Source of the DNA: Balanoglossus misakiensis
Lineage: Eukaryota > Hemichordata
Reading direction: 5' to 3'
Assembly: GCA_040954595.2 (NCBI GenBank)
Contig: CM082582.2
Location: 12,400,001-12,464,000, forward strand
DNA length: 64,000 bases
Shown: positions 1 to 20,030 of the stretch, piece by piece
Layout: the number at the start of each line of letters is the position of its first letter
Numbering within the stretch: position 1 is the stretch's first letter
The notes under the pieces: model-generated
Database searches by the model: none
What the model was told of the DNA's origin: nothing
Seen by the model: only the letters and a program-made list of their open reading frames with translations
Translations under genes and position numbers: made by a program

Positions 1-453
1 TGGTTTCCACCAACCAATCCGTGTGTTTTATCACGCAATCGTCACTAACATCGCCATTTATTCTACCAAGAAGTGGAATCTACAACTTCTACTGACTTGT
101 TTTGACCGCCATTGCATACCCAGCATACATTGCGATTAGACGCGGGTCGGTGTCCATGACGATAAGTGTTAATAAGGTGTCAAAACACTTTATAGGTTTT
201 CATACAAAATCTTAAGCAAACTGATATTAAAGATTACTTTTCTACCAAGAATTACGATTTACAAAATTTTCACAAACATGTTCTCTTTTAAATTTCCAAA
301 ACGAGGCATACCGGAAATAGGGCCTCCCGTGACGTCATTATTTCTGTCGAGTGGTGTTCAATTTTTACGCCCGAGTTCGCGGCTGGAAGTATTCAAAATT
401 TATGACGAATATCCTACATTAACTCATGATCACGGAACTTCCTTGATATTACC
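1..453. promoter_or_regulatory. 5' flank / 5' UTR of the PAR6 gene
   Basis: No gene is recognised before the PAR6 start codon. A perfect palindromic cAMP-response-type site, TGACGTCA, lies at 330-337, about 120 bp upstream of the ATG at 454. An ATG-initiated 61-codon open frame at 278-463 overlaps the PAR6 start in another frame and would be an upstream ORF if transcription begins before 278. The transcription start is not visible from sequence. Confidence 0.4.
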
Positions 454-3400
454 ATGTCTGTAGAAGTGAATACGTTCAAGTATGAAGCTCCGGGAAGTGG
501 ATTTGTGGAAACCAAAAGTAAAGTAAGTAACATTTACATTCGGTAGTTCAGATTGCTGTCTGTCTTTACATGCTGAGCTGGGTGTGTGCGTGCGAGACAC
601 CCATCGCCCAGCGCCAAGAATACTTATACTTCTTGAAGGTGCAGTAGCCGACGCAGAAATCTGATCAGTGTGATAGTTGCTTACTGATTTTGCCACACAC
701 AATTCCCAGCAACTGACTTGTATTCAACGAAACCAATCATATCCGATCGCTTGACTGTGAGTTGTAGCAAAGTTGCTGCCTACGTCACCCCATCCAAAAC
801 ATACTAGTATGTACTGTTTCAGTTTGGGCGGCGAAGTTGATTAACGAAGCATGACTTACGGTCAATGTCATCATCAATCCATCGTGGCACTTGTTAACTA
901 TGCGCGCAAATGAATCAACTGTACAATGCAACTTAGATAATCACTTCGCCAACTCTCCCAATCATTGATAATTGATCAACCCACTGCAAGGTTGGAATTC
1001 CTAAAAGCTGACTGGGTCATGTAAAGCCTTTTTTATGGAATAATTGTTGACACACCTGACCTATTGTGTTGCAGTGTTGACATCGATAGGCCAAGGTCTG
1101 CATTACCTACAGGACATTTGAAATGAAATCCAAAAAGAGCAACTGATTTCAACATATGAGTGAGACTCAGTCAGATGGCTGAGAATGAAAACAATCACAG
1201 AAATCAAACAAGCCTTTGGTCAGGAGAAAGTAATTGACTTAATCCAGGAAGAGTTAATGTTTTGTAGATAATTCTTTGAGTGATCTGTAGGACAGTTGTC
1301 ACCAGGAACTTTAAATGCCACTAAAATTAATTGAATGTACGATGCTGCTTCCATCAACTAGAAATTGGGGTCAGAGGTGAAACAGACGCATGTGTCATGA
1401 AGTATGCAATGGAGAAAATTTCCTGTGTACAGTTTCAAACAACCTCCTTTGTTTGAGTCAATCAGCACTTTGGTTTCAAGTTAAATCCAGGAAACATACA
1501 TTCATTTATCTATTTATGTATTTTTTTTCCAGTTTGAAGCTGAATTCCGAAGGTTTGGGCTGGATCCGAAAAACTTAGACACATTTGAAGACTTTTATAC
1601 ATTTCTGGAGAAGATCCACAATTTGCAGGACATTGCATTTACAATTGCCTACTCAGATCCACAGAATGACCTGCTGCCAATCAACAATGATGACAACTAC
1701 CACAAAGCAATAATGACAGCTAAACCGTTGCTACGGTTACATGTTATGCGCAGAGGTAATACCCCTCATATTATGCATAATTTTTCTGCAGTTTTCAAGT
1801 CATTTGTGATAGGGAAAATATGGCTTTCTTTGACATTAGTGTTTCCTATAAGAATTGCTGCATGGTTGAATTTTACTTAAACATTACACAGACTTGATAA
1901 CATACCAAGCATGTCATGCTGTCAAGTGCCGTGCATAACCAAGAAATGAATCTGGTAACCTAGATTCCGGTTTCAAATTGTCTGATTAGATTAACTTTCA
2001 TGTATGCTCCAAAGTGCAGTCAACATTAAGACATTAATTAACATAACTAGATTGTCTTAAAAGTTGAGACTTTCCAAGTCCAGCAGCAGTTTCATCTGTT
2101 ACTTGGAAATTGTCATCAAGGTCATCTGTAATTGTACTCGATTGCCCTCAGTCATGTATGCATGTTTCTATAAAAGAATTCTGCCTGTGAAATCACTCAT
2201 ATCCAACATTCCATGTATTGTTCTACTGCACTGCGCTGTATACTTGCACCTAACAGAGCAAGACCAGGCATTCAGTTTGGAGGATTTCAATTTCAAAGCA
2301 TGCCAAAATGTCTTGATCTCTGACCTGCTATGTGTGGGCACCAATCACACTTTCCTTATCAATTATTGTCCCATAATGGTCCCTTTGTTTTAGCTAAGAG
2401 TTTATTATTCCAGGGCAATGACCTGGGTGATTTTGACCACAGGGAGGGAAATTCATCAGCTATCTGTTGACTGGGGGCATTGTTGCTGGCAGTCATTTCA
2501 ATAATACTGACCTTTCCATTATTTTTCTCCATTCAGAAAATTACAAGTCTGGTGCTAATAAAATCAAATGGCATAAATTGCTTGTCAAGATTAGTGTAAA
2601 CCAAACTCAATCTATAGACTCAACCCTGGTCCAGTGTATGAAGACATCTTGACTGTAACTTTTAACATGCCCAGACAAGTTTCAGTGTTGAATGTTTGTA
2701 TGTACACTGGAAATGTATCTCAAAGAACATGTGTTAACAGGAGTGAGATTATTTACTTGTTACACAAACAGAGAGGAACAAGTAGTTTGATTTTTAATTG
2801 TTTCTGCACCTGACATCCTGTGTATGAATGAAGTAGACTAAACATATTTCTTGTTGCATCAATGTGCTATCATGCTGACAAACCAGTGTTGCTTTGTCTG
2901 TCAATACAGTGGCTGGGCGGAAACAAAGTCAAAGTGGTCCTGTGTGTAATTACACATTCTTTGGAAGACATGTCTTTACTGAATGGTCTTGGTATTATGC
3001 AGGGTAACAGATCACCTGATTCTGCCACCAAATTGCCAACTGTAAAACATGTAAAATATTGTTTTATTGTTGTGAGCCTTGATAGGTGTTATACTGTAGG
3101 ATTTATCATAACAATTTATCAATCATTTTGTTTGTAGGTGATATAAAAGAATTGGAACACTTTGGCTCAACCAAGAAGAAAAATCGCCTGAGTGCATACT
3201 TAGGAAATAATCCCCCCAGGAAACAAGGCATGGCAATAAGTATGCCTGAAGATTTCCGTCGTGTGTCAGCGATCATTGATGTGGACATTGTACCAGAAAC
3301 GCATCGACGAGTGCGATTACACAAACATGGCTCAGACAAACCGTTGGGGTTTTATATACGAGATGGCACAAGTGTCCGAGTGACTCCGCATGGGTTAGAG

Positions 3401-3820
3401 AAAGTGCCAGGTATTTTCATATCAAGACTTGTGCCTGGCGGACTAGCAGAAGGCACGGGACTTGTGGCGGTTAACGATGAGGTTTTGGAAGTGAATGGAA
3501 TTGAAGTTGCTGGGAAAACACTAGATCAAGTGACTGACATGATGGTTGCAAACAGTTCAAATCTGATCATCACAGTGAAGCCTGTCAATCAGAGGAATAA
3601 TTTAACCCCTCGACACGCTCGGAGGGGCTCACTGGACAGAAACTCAATGATCTCGGCTGGATCAGGACTTTCAGTCCAGACCAATGAGGAAGGGTCTGTG
3701 AATAGTGATGATGAGGATATAATACAAGATGTAGTGGACAATGTGAAAGATGTAGTAGACAATGGACAAGAACAAGAGCAGAACAAAACTGATGAAGACA
3801 GTGCTGTGTACACGTTGTAG
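454..3820 (+). CDS. PARD6: PAR6 cell-polarity scaffold (PB1, semi-CRIB, PDZ)
   Basis: Three coding exons at 454-522, 1533-1755 and 3138-3820, with GT-AG junctions in matching phase, give 324 aa. PAR6 is the adaptor that links Cdc42-GTP, atypical PKC and PAR3 in apical polarity complexes. Visible domains in order: PB1 at about 22-100 (starts [15 protein letters not shown]), which in the family binds aPKC; the semi-CRIB at about 131-149 ([14 protein letters not shown]); and a PDZ at about 154-247 with carboxylate loop KPLGFYI and the signature [20 protein letters not shown]. The tail is acidic and ends VYTL. The start at 454 follows ACC, a fair Kozak context. Length is slightly under vertebrate PAR6 (about 345-375), because the C-terminal tail is shorter. 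Identification is very secure; which vertebrate paralogue (A, B or G) is not meaningful here. Confidence 0.96.
523..1532 (+). other. PAR6 intron 1
   Basis: Phase-0 intron with donor GTAAGT and acceptor [13 protein letters not shown] see no exon-like or repeated structure inside it. Confidence 0.85.
1756..3137 (+). other. PAR6 intron 2
   Basis: Phase-1 intron with donor GTAATA and acceptor TTTGTAG, splitting a glycine codon between the PB1 exon and the semi-CRIB/PDZ exon. Open frames inside it resemble no known family. Confidence 0.85.
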
Positions 3821-5989
3821 ATAAACAAGAACCAAACCCACAAACCAACAAATCAATCAACTGAAGAAAAGACCCATTCCCCTTAATTAACAACATCTCA
3901 GAATCATCCTGCAGTTGTCACAGTGGGCCAGTCTATTTTTGCCAAGAACACAGGCTGCATAGATTTAGAAATTGCAAATGAGAAGAACTGAGATTGCCAA
4001 ATTTCACAGTAGCACCACATCAGCTACATGTACGCGTTCATTGCAGGAGAAGATCGCCAGTCTCCATCTTATGTGAGGAAAGATACAAGTATTCAAAAAC
4101 TTCATCAATCCATGTTTGGTGATGTCTATTGTACGGATACCTTGACAATGACATCAGTCTTTTTTATGTCTCAGTCAAAAAGCTTTTGGTAAAAAGACAA
4201 TTTGCAATAACTATCTTTTTACATGTTGTATAGTAACAAACCAAGTTTTGGGGTGCTTTGGTTATGGGTTATAGGTCATAGTTCATAGGTCATTTAAGCA
4301 TAGCAGTAGAAATAACACACAAGTGTGGCTTTGAATAAGCTAATAGGTATCCTGAATTACAATAGTGGTGTTCCGATTTTTAATCATGTATTTCAAAAAT
4401 GTTCAAAAATTATTGGAAAGAAATTTTTGTCAAATTTTATATTCTTACTGTAGTATTTTTATAAGCCATAGTGCCTTAGAAAGAGAATGATAAAAATGTA
4501 AATATGAGTAATTTTTGATACACTGATAATTCTGAAGAAGAAAAAAATTCTTAAGTGGTTGTCCACTGTGGCTTGTGTTGTCAGCAACAATGAAGTATGG
4601 GGATAAATTGAAAACTAGGCTTTTTAATACTGATATACCAGTACATTTGGTTGTGTGAATTTCACTGCATATCAAACCCCTCATTCCATGTAGGTTGTCT
4701 GTCGACCTGGGCAGTGACATGACACATACATTTTCAGGCCTTGAAATTATGGAATGCCAAAACTGACAAGCTGTTCAAGTATCAGATTTAGGGTTAGGGA
4801 TTTTCAAGTACAGTGTGTCCCAAGTGCTGTCCACATTTCACGCACTGGCCCAATACATTCTCATACACACAACCTACTACCAACTCTACAGTATTTTTAC
4901 TGAGATTTTTATGGAGTTGGTCAAATTTTAATACCAGAAGTCTGCTTTGTCAAACAAACAGACATCAGATATTTTCATAAAAATTTCAGCATGTTCAGTG
5001 GTTTTGTTAAGGGCGGTACCTGTAACTTTCACTTTTCCGTATTCCATCGATCATATCATATCAATAGAATTGTGGTTTCTTATATTTCAATCTGATATTG
5101 CTTACTTTAGCCATGATTGGGATGTTATGATTTCAGGACATTATTTTTTTTTCAAGTACATGTATTAAACGATTTTGTCCAGTTAATAATTCAAATCTGG
5201 GAATATAATGCTGGGAACAATATTTTTTCCAAAATTGTATCATACCCTCTGTACAGTCATTTTAAGAGTTATAATCCGTTTCCTGACAGATCGGGTACTT
5301 AAATTCATATTTATTTCGACTCTTAAACTATTTAGCATTTTTTCTGTTTGCATCTTTGTGCTTCAGCCTAGCAACTATGGAATTTAAGATCTGTTCAACC
5401 TGTCAAATTTGGTATAGTGCTTTGCACACAATACAGCCAGTCCCCTTTGGTGCATGTTAGGAGAATAAGAAAGTTACCCTTCATAAGGTGATGACAGCTA
5501 TTCTGATAGTTCTTCATCGACAAAAAAGTTAATAAATAATTTCCAAAGGTAGTTGTGGTATAAAATTACAAAACGTGCTATGTCAAATATTCCTGGCATG
5601 TGTATCATGTTTGATCAGTAACATTTCTAATCAATAATCGCAATGCATGTGTGAAATATTTGTATTGTCACATTCAACACTACCACCAAATCTGATATCA
5701 GCACTTTTTTTGTTTACTTTAAGCAAATCTAATTCCTGGTCAATAAATTATTGTTCTTATCCTCTTGTAACTACCAAGTTGACAGCAGTTATGCAAATTA
5801 ACTGCATACCATTCTCGGCAATACAACACTCATTTCACAATTAAATCTTATCCACGTGTTGCTACAGTAGAAGGGTCGTCATTTTCTAATATCAAGAATT
5901 ACTCCAAGAGGCTTTGGTTTCTTTTTTATGTCAACAAATATTTTTATTCAGTCTGATATTTATATTCTCATCCCAATGTTGTCAAGTCC

Positions 5990-6018
5990 ATTCATTCATT
6001 CATTCATTCATTCATTCA
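5990..6018. repeat. (ATTC)n tetranucleotide microsatellite
   Basis: About seven uninterrupted ATTC units in the PAR6 3' region. Confidence 0.9.
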
Positions 6019-6989
6019 AATAATATCAGTCCGTGGATATTTTATATTTCCTTCAGGTGGTACACATGTTATTAATGTTTTGGTAAAATAACATTTTTGT
6101 ATTAATAAATCTTTGAACATACATACATGGGTGAGGAATCAGATTTGTGATAAATATTTTATACATCTCTGTTAATTAATAAATTTACACGAAAGTAACA
6201 GCTTCAGTGATCAAGACAACCTGCATAGTATGCAAATCATTTGTCATTTTGGACTCTTGAACGAAAGTTGCCAGTGAATAATTGTGTTTCTCTTTGGTTT
6301 TAATTTGTCGGGAATTGTTTCTTGAGTCTTTCTTATCTGTATCCATGTCCAAGAAAATCCGTAAATATAAATTGACAAAGGGAATTCTCTCTGCATTCCA
6401 TTGTATGATTCTTTGCACCAAGTGTTGCAATGTTTATCTTCCGGTGTGCCCTCTAACAAGTGTTATTCCTCAAACCCCAATTTGAGCAATTGTAGAAATG
6501 TTTTTTTTCTTGCATCAGCGCATGACACATGAATAATTTGCTGGCATATTGGCTTAGAGGGCACACTGTATCAGTGGTGCATTACATTGGCTAAGAGGAC
6601 AACTGTCCTCAAAGGGATCAGGCCAGTTGTCAAATGGTTTCACTTTTCATATTCTTTCAAGCTGTAAGTGTTCAACAAATCTTTTCTAAATAACTTGCTG
6701 GAATTCTGTCATGAACTCAAGATGGCCAAAATGTTACTGACTTTTCACGTAAATAAAAATGTACCAATGCTAGGCTCTTTATTTTTTAATTGCTGTTTTT
6801 TATGCGATGAATTTTGTGAGATGAGAGAAAGTGTGTGTGTGTGTGGATGACAGTAAGAGGATGTGAGACAGTTGGAAATATAGTGGTAGAATCTCTTGTC
6901 TCCATGGAGACATATTTTGGTGTGGCCCATGTTGTAAATATAAATACACCATTCTCAGCAAACTGTCATCAGCTGTAATGCTGTTGCAT

Positions 6990-6995
6990 TTTATT
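6990..6995 (-). terminator. Polyadenylation hexamer for the ANKRD60-like gene
   Basis: AATAAA on the minus strand (TTTATT on plus), about 310 nt downstream of the stop codon at 7306-7308. It is the first canonical hexamer I see after that stop. Confidence 0.5.
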
Positions 6996-7305
6996 CACAT
7001 ATTCATCTGTAGTACAAAATAGACATCTGAAGAATTGCTAGTCTAATTGTCTAAAATCAAGTCATTAATTGCCCTAAAATTTATGAAAATAATGTCTGAA
7101 GCTTTCACACTTATAAACAAAAGTGATCATTTCACACTAGTTTGTTTGCATTGTTTTAAAACTCATTTCAATGTATATCTAGTCAGTGCGCTACAGTTTA
7201 TACATACTACCTGGCTAATACTATTTGATGTTTTCCACTTTCTAGGTAAAATTCCTGGTACCTGTATATAATTTAATGGATACAGGCAGATCAAACCACG
7301 GGAAA

Positions 7306-9362
7306 CTACGTTGATGGCATGGTATTGAAAATGTCCATTTCTTTCCGTAGCCTCAGCAAATCAAAAGATTTATCATCTGGACTAAGTGGACCTGGAGAGC
7401 GTCCTCTAGAACCCCCATACTGAGGCCTGGCTGCACGCCCTCCTTTCCCTTGTTTTTGGTCTTTAAGCCAAGCATCGTATGATTTCTCTTTCTCGACAAC
7501 AGCTCTCTTTTCTTCTTCTTGTTTGACTTTCTGTGCTTGCAGCTGCATCTTCTTCTTCTCTCTAATCTTTCTCTCTGTTTCTTTTTTCTTGGCAAGCCAG
7601 AGTTCATATGTCTTTTCCCGCTCTCGTTTCTGTTCTTCTTCCTTCATTTGTTTTCTGAGAATGGAAAAGAAAATAGTCTCAATGAATGTATCTGCTGTTC
7701 TATAAGCGACTTGAGTGAAATTTGTGCAAATTCTTAATGCAGATAGCCTCAGTAAATGTGAAACATTTCAGACATAAACGATATCTGAGGCTGTAAGTGA
7801 TGCTTTTATAGGAACAGAAAACTTACAGCTCTTCTTTACTCAGTTGTCTTTGTTCTTTTCCTGTACTTCTCTGAGAGGCAGCACTGCTGTCTCTGCTGTA
7901 ATAACTGCCATCTTTTTCCGGTTTGACAATTCCTTCCTCCAGTTGGAATGTTAATTCCCTGGCCACCTTTTCCCCATCATTCCCGTTCTCCATCGCCTCG
8001 TCATCATTTCCCATCAAACTCTTCTGTTGATCGCCCTCTACAGTTGGCGGCCGTGAGTCTCTCTTGGGAGAACTGAGATGGGTACCGGAGAACTCATCCG
8101 GAGGTAAAATCTGCGCTGTGTATAATTGACCCTTATCACCCTTGATCCATGTTGGAGTCTTTGAGTCAAATATTTGGTGGGCCATTCGTTTTCCATCGTT
8201 CTTAATAGGTTTCTGTTTGGCAGCTCTTTGCTGCCATTGGTAGAGAAATATTTGTCTTTCACAAGATTTATGCCCCCACTCTGCAGCTATTGTGAGGGGT
8301 GTCCTACCATTGATATCAGGGTCATCAATTTTAGCTCCCCTGTTCAACAATATTTCAACACAGTTATTTTTGCCCTGTGCAGCGGCTACATGTAATGCTG
8401 TTCTTCCGTTGGGTGTCTTGGCAGTCACATCAGCACCTGTTTTTTTTCAAATCAGAAAACAATAATGTCATCAAAAACAAATGGTAACGAAATGTCACAT
8501 TCGAACAAACAAAGCTTCTGATTCCACATACCTGCATCAATAAGCTTTGTGACTAGGTGTGTGTTTCCCCTGTGAGAAGCAATACACAATGCAATGAACG
8601 CTCTCTCACTGATCCAGGCAGCTCGTTGTCGCTGATGCATTCTCTCTGAGTTGGGTGTACTGTATGTGGTGTTTTGTGTTACACCAAGTGCAAACACCTG
8701 TGAAATGAATCAATAATATAAATGTACATTATGTATAAAGACAAAATAAATTCTTGTGTGGTTGCAATGTTTTTGACCACAGTAAGAGAATTGAACACTG
8801 GTCAAGAAACTGCTTTCCTCTGTTGAATCACATAGAGGGGATATGGGTTGTGTTGTGTTTTGGCGTGGCATGGTGTGGTGTTAGAAAAGCTGATTACCTT
8901 TTCAGGATTTCCTTCTGCAACAGCCTCTACCAAAGATTTCCACATATTCCAAATATCCAGGAAGATAGTGGCAGAAGGTACAATGTCATGATACTTGATA
9001 TCAGTCTCATCTGTCATGTCACCTGTTGATGGAAATTTACATCAAGCATTTATGTCGAGATCACTTTGGAAACCGACACAAGTGTGTACTCATATGAGCT
9101 CCATTGAAAGCCAACATCAAAATGTCATTATATGGCAAAAACGGAAAGCCTTACCATCATCAAGGTAATTCAGTCTTTGCAAATGGCTCGGTATCCCAGC
9201 AACAAATTCCAGTAGTGCTTTTAGTTCTCGTATTTTCATATCATTATGAATTTTCTTCAGAGGAAATCTTTCATTTGTGAAGCACTTCACAGTCAGGTTG
9301 AACAGTTTCTCCTTTGGCAGCTGCTTTTTTCCCTTTCCTGTCCTTCCGGTTTTACTCGCCAT
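7306..9362 (-). CDS. ANKRD60: ANKRD60-like ubiquitin-fold / ankyrin-repeat protein with coiled-coil C-terminus
   Basis: Five minus-strand exons at 9155-9362, 8898-9022, 8532-8697, 7827-8436 and 7306-7654, all phase-consistent, encode 485 aa. Residues about 20-97 form a ubiquitin-like fold (LLEFVAGIPSHLQRLNYLDD, then IKYHDIVPSATIFLDIW). Ankyrin repeats follow at about 145-235 (NGRTALHVAAAQGKNNCVEI, NGRTPLTIAAEWGH). This order and wording match vertebrate ANKRD60, whose function is essentially uncharacterised. From about residue 371 there is a highly charged helix containing two YxxWLxxxK motifs (YELWLAKKK, YDAWLKDQK), as in CCDC34-type coiled coils; human ANKRD60 (about 345 aa) has no such tail as far as I recall. 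The gene is divergent from NDUFV2. Family call is firm; the CCDC34 comparison is tentative. Confidence 0.85.
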
Positions 9363-9983
9363 GTTGACGCCTCTCGTCTAAGTTCTATTCACAGCAGAAC
9401 ACGATCAAATAGCAAACCACTAGATCAGGGGCAATGGAACATGTAGACTACTAGAACATCGGTGATCATACTCAAATTTCACCTGGTCTCTATGGACAAC
9501 AACCAGTGTCACTGTCAAGTCGCTTCGAGTTGTCCAGATCGGCACATGTCACTGGAAATCGCTTGTAATATAGTGCACGTTGTTTGTCACTGCCCTTATT
9601 CAAACACAAACCTCGTCGACATCCTCCCAGTCTGGACTGTTCCCTGTGAATTAGTGTCAGACGTAGCAGTAGAGATCGTTTGTTTACAACTCCGCAGCAA
9701 CAGAAATTGATTTGAGCTTGCGCAGTTGAATCTTCCGGTTGACAACTGGGTAAATTTATTTTACTCTATAATGTATTTTTTTTTATTTTCTGACAGTTGT
9801 ATTGATAAGCATGTATAAAATAAAACTTGAATTAATGTTTTCTATCGCCTATGTAAAAAACTACTGAGTTTAGACGTACATATTTAACTCACCTTTGACC
9901 TAAATGTTCAGGTCACAAATATCCCGGATGTTGCAGAACCTACATCCAGGTCACTGTAAGGAATCGGTTGATCTCAAGCAAAA
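9363..9983. promoter_or_regulatory. Short divergent promoter region, ANKRD60-like / NDUFV2
   Basis: Only 621 bp separate the two start codons, which point away from each other, so this interval must hold both 5' UTRs and probably a shared promoter. It has no TATA box I can support. Confidence 0.6.
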
Positions 9984-11710
<1,727 letters not shown>

Positions 11711-12126
11711 AAGAGAGTGTGTTCACATTTGTGTGTATTGCTAGCGTAATGGAATATAATTCCTGTTCCGTTGTACAGTCTTGACAGCCCCTTTTCCATG
11801 CAGAAATCAAGCGATGTTTTCGTTGACTGCACTGTGTGGTGAATGGACAAGTTTAGGCCATCTTAATTTCATTGTAGAGCCAGAGAGAGCTTCATCATAC
11901 AGATCATCATTCTGTTGCCTCTTTGAAAAATCACCCTAGGGGCAATATTGCTTACCTGCAGTTTTTTCAAGTGAAATTGTCTGTGTTTACAAACTTCAGT
12001 TGATTGAGTTGGATAGTGTAAGACCTGTAGTTATACCTACATGTAAGTTAACAGATGCCTGAAATACACAACCACTGGTGTATGTAGATACTGCTTAATG
12101 TTTTTGAAGTGGATTTATTCTGACAA

Positions 12127-12132
12127 AATAAA
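12127..12132 (+). terminator. Polyadenylation hexamer of NDUFV2
   Basis: AATAAA 417 nt after the stop codon at 11708-11710, followed by TG-rich sequence. Confidence 0.65.
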
Positions 12133-12543
12133 TGATAATTTAAAACAAACCTCTGTCTGCTTTATAGAAAAGACCTTGTAAAGGTTTTATTTGAGAACTA
12201 TAAAAAAACAAACCATTATAAAAAAGTCAAAGAAACCATCAACAGGCTGTTGATGGTTCAAGTCCTTTAGGGTGTTGCGTTAAAATGCCATAAAACTTGC
12301 TACTACCAGAGTTAATAGAGGGGAAATAGTGCTTTCAGACATCGATCTCCCAAAAGTTTATTAAAACACCCGAGTAAAAAGTTGAGTGACCTTGGGTAAC
12401 CCTATTGGACAGTGCTAACAATTAAGATGGAGCGCCCCCACAAGTCTTAAAAGACATATTAGCACGTGACTGCAGGCAAGTGAAACTAAAATAGTGTAGG
12501 TTGGTTTCAGCGACAATTTTCTCATTGTAACGGCGATACGAAG
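12133..12543. promoter_or_regulatory. NDUFV2 - TDRD5 intergenic region
   Basis: Holds the presumed promoter and 5' UTR of the TDRD5-like gene. A near-perfect 25-nt palindrome (12-nt arms around one base) lies at 12234-12258. It overlaps a tRNA B-box look-alike, but no tRNA can be folded there. No other structure was seen. Confidence 0.5.
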
Positions 12544-19773
<7,230 letters not shown>

Positions 19774-20024
19774 ACATTGAAGGCGAACAAATAGAGCCAA
19801 GTTAAAGTGTTTTCCATAAGTGATGTACTAAAAGATAAAGAGATCTTTAGAAAGTTCGTTCATAGTATAATCATGAACAGTTCTTGATTGCCAACATTTT
19901 ACTTGCACAGTAAGAAAACAGTGCAAGTTTAAGATTTAAAATATTTGTAGCTGTTTATTGTTAACTTTGTTGAGATCGCTTGCATATACCGGTATAGGTG
20001 TATTTTGTAGTTCATAGTTTAAAG

Positions 20025-20030
20025 AATAAA
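20025..20030 (+). terminator. Polyadenylation hexamer of the TDRD5-like gene
   Basis: AATAAA 252 nt after the stop codon at 19771-19773, followed by T/G-rich sequence. Confidence 0.65.

Larger units (their letters stand above)
3821..7305. other. Convergent 3' region between PAR6 and the ANKRD60-like gene
   Basis: AT-rich, with no coding exon recognised. It should hold the PAR6 3' UTR: plus-strand AATAAA hexamers occur at 5531-5536, near 5740 and at 6104-6109, and which one is used is unknown. A minus-strand AATAAA (TTTATT at 6990-6995) suits the ANKRD60-like gene. An (ATTC)n microsatellite sits at 5990-6018 and a short GT tract near 6832-6844. The two 3' UTRs may come close to each other. 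Confidence 0.6.

Noticed and set aside
12245-12275. tRNA B-box look-alike GGTTCAAGTCC
   Set aside because: No A-box, anticodon arm or acceptor stem can be folded around it. It overlaps the 25-nt palindrome.
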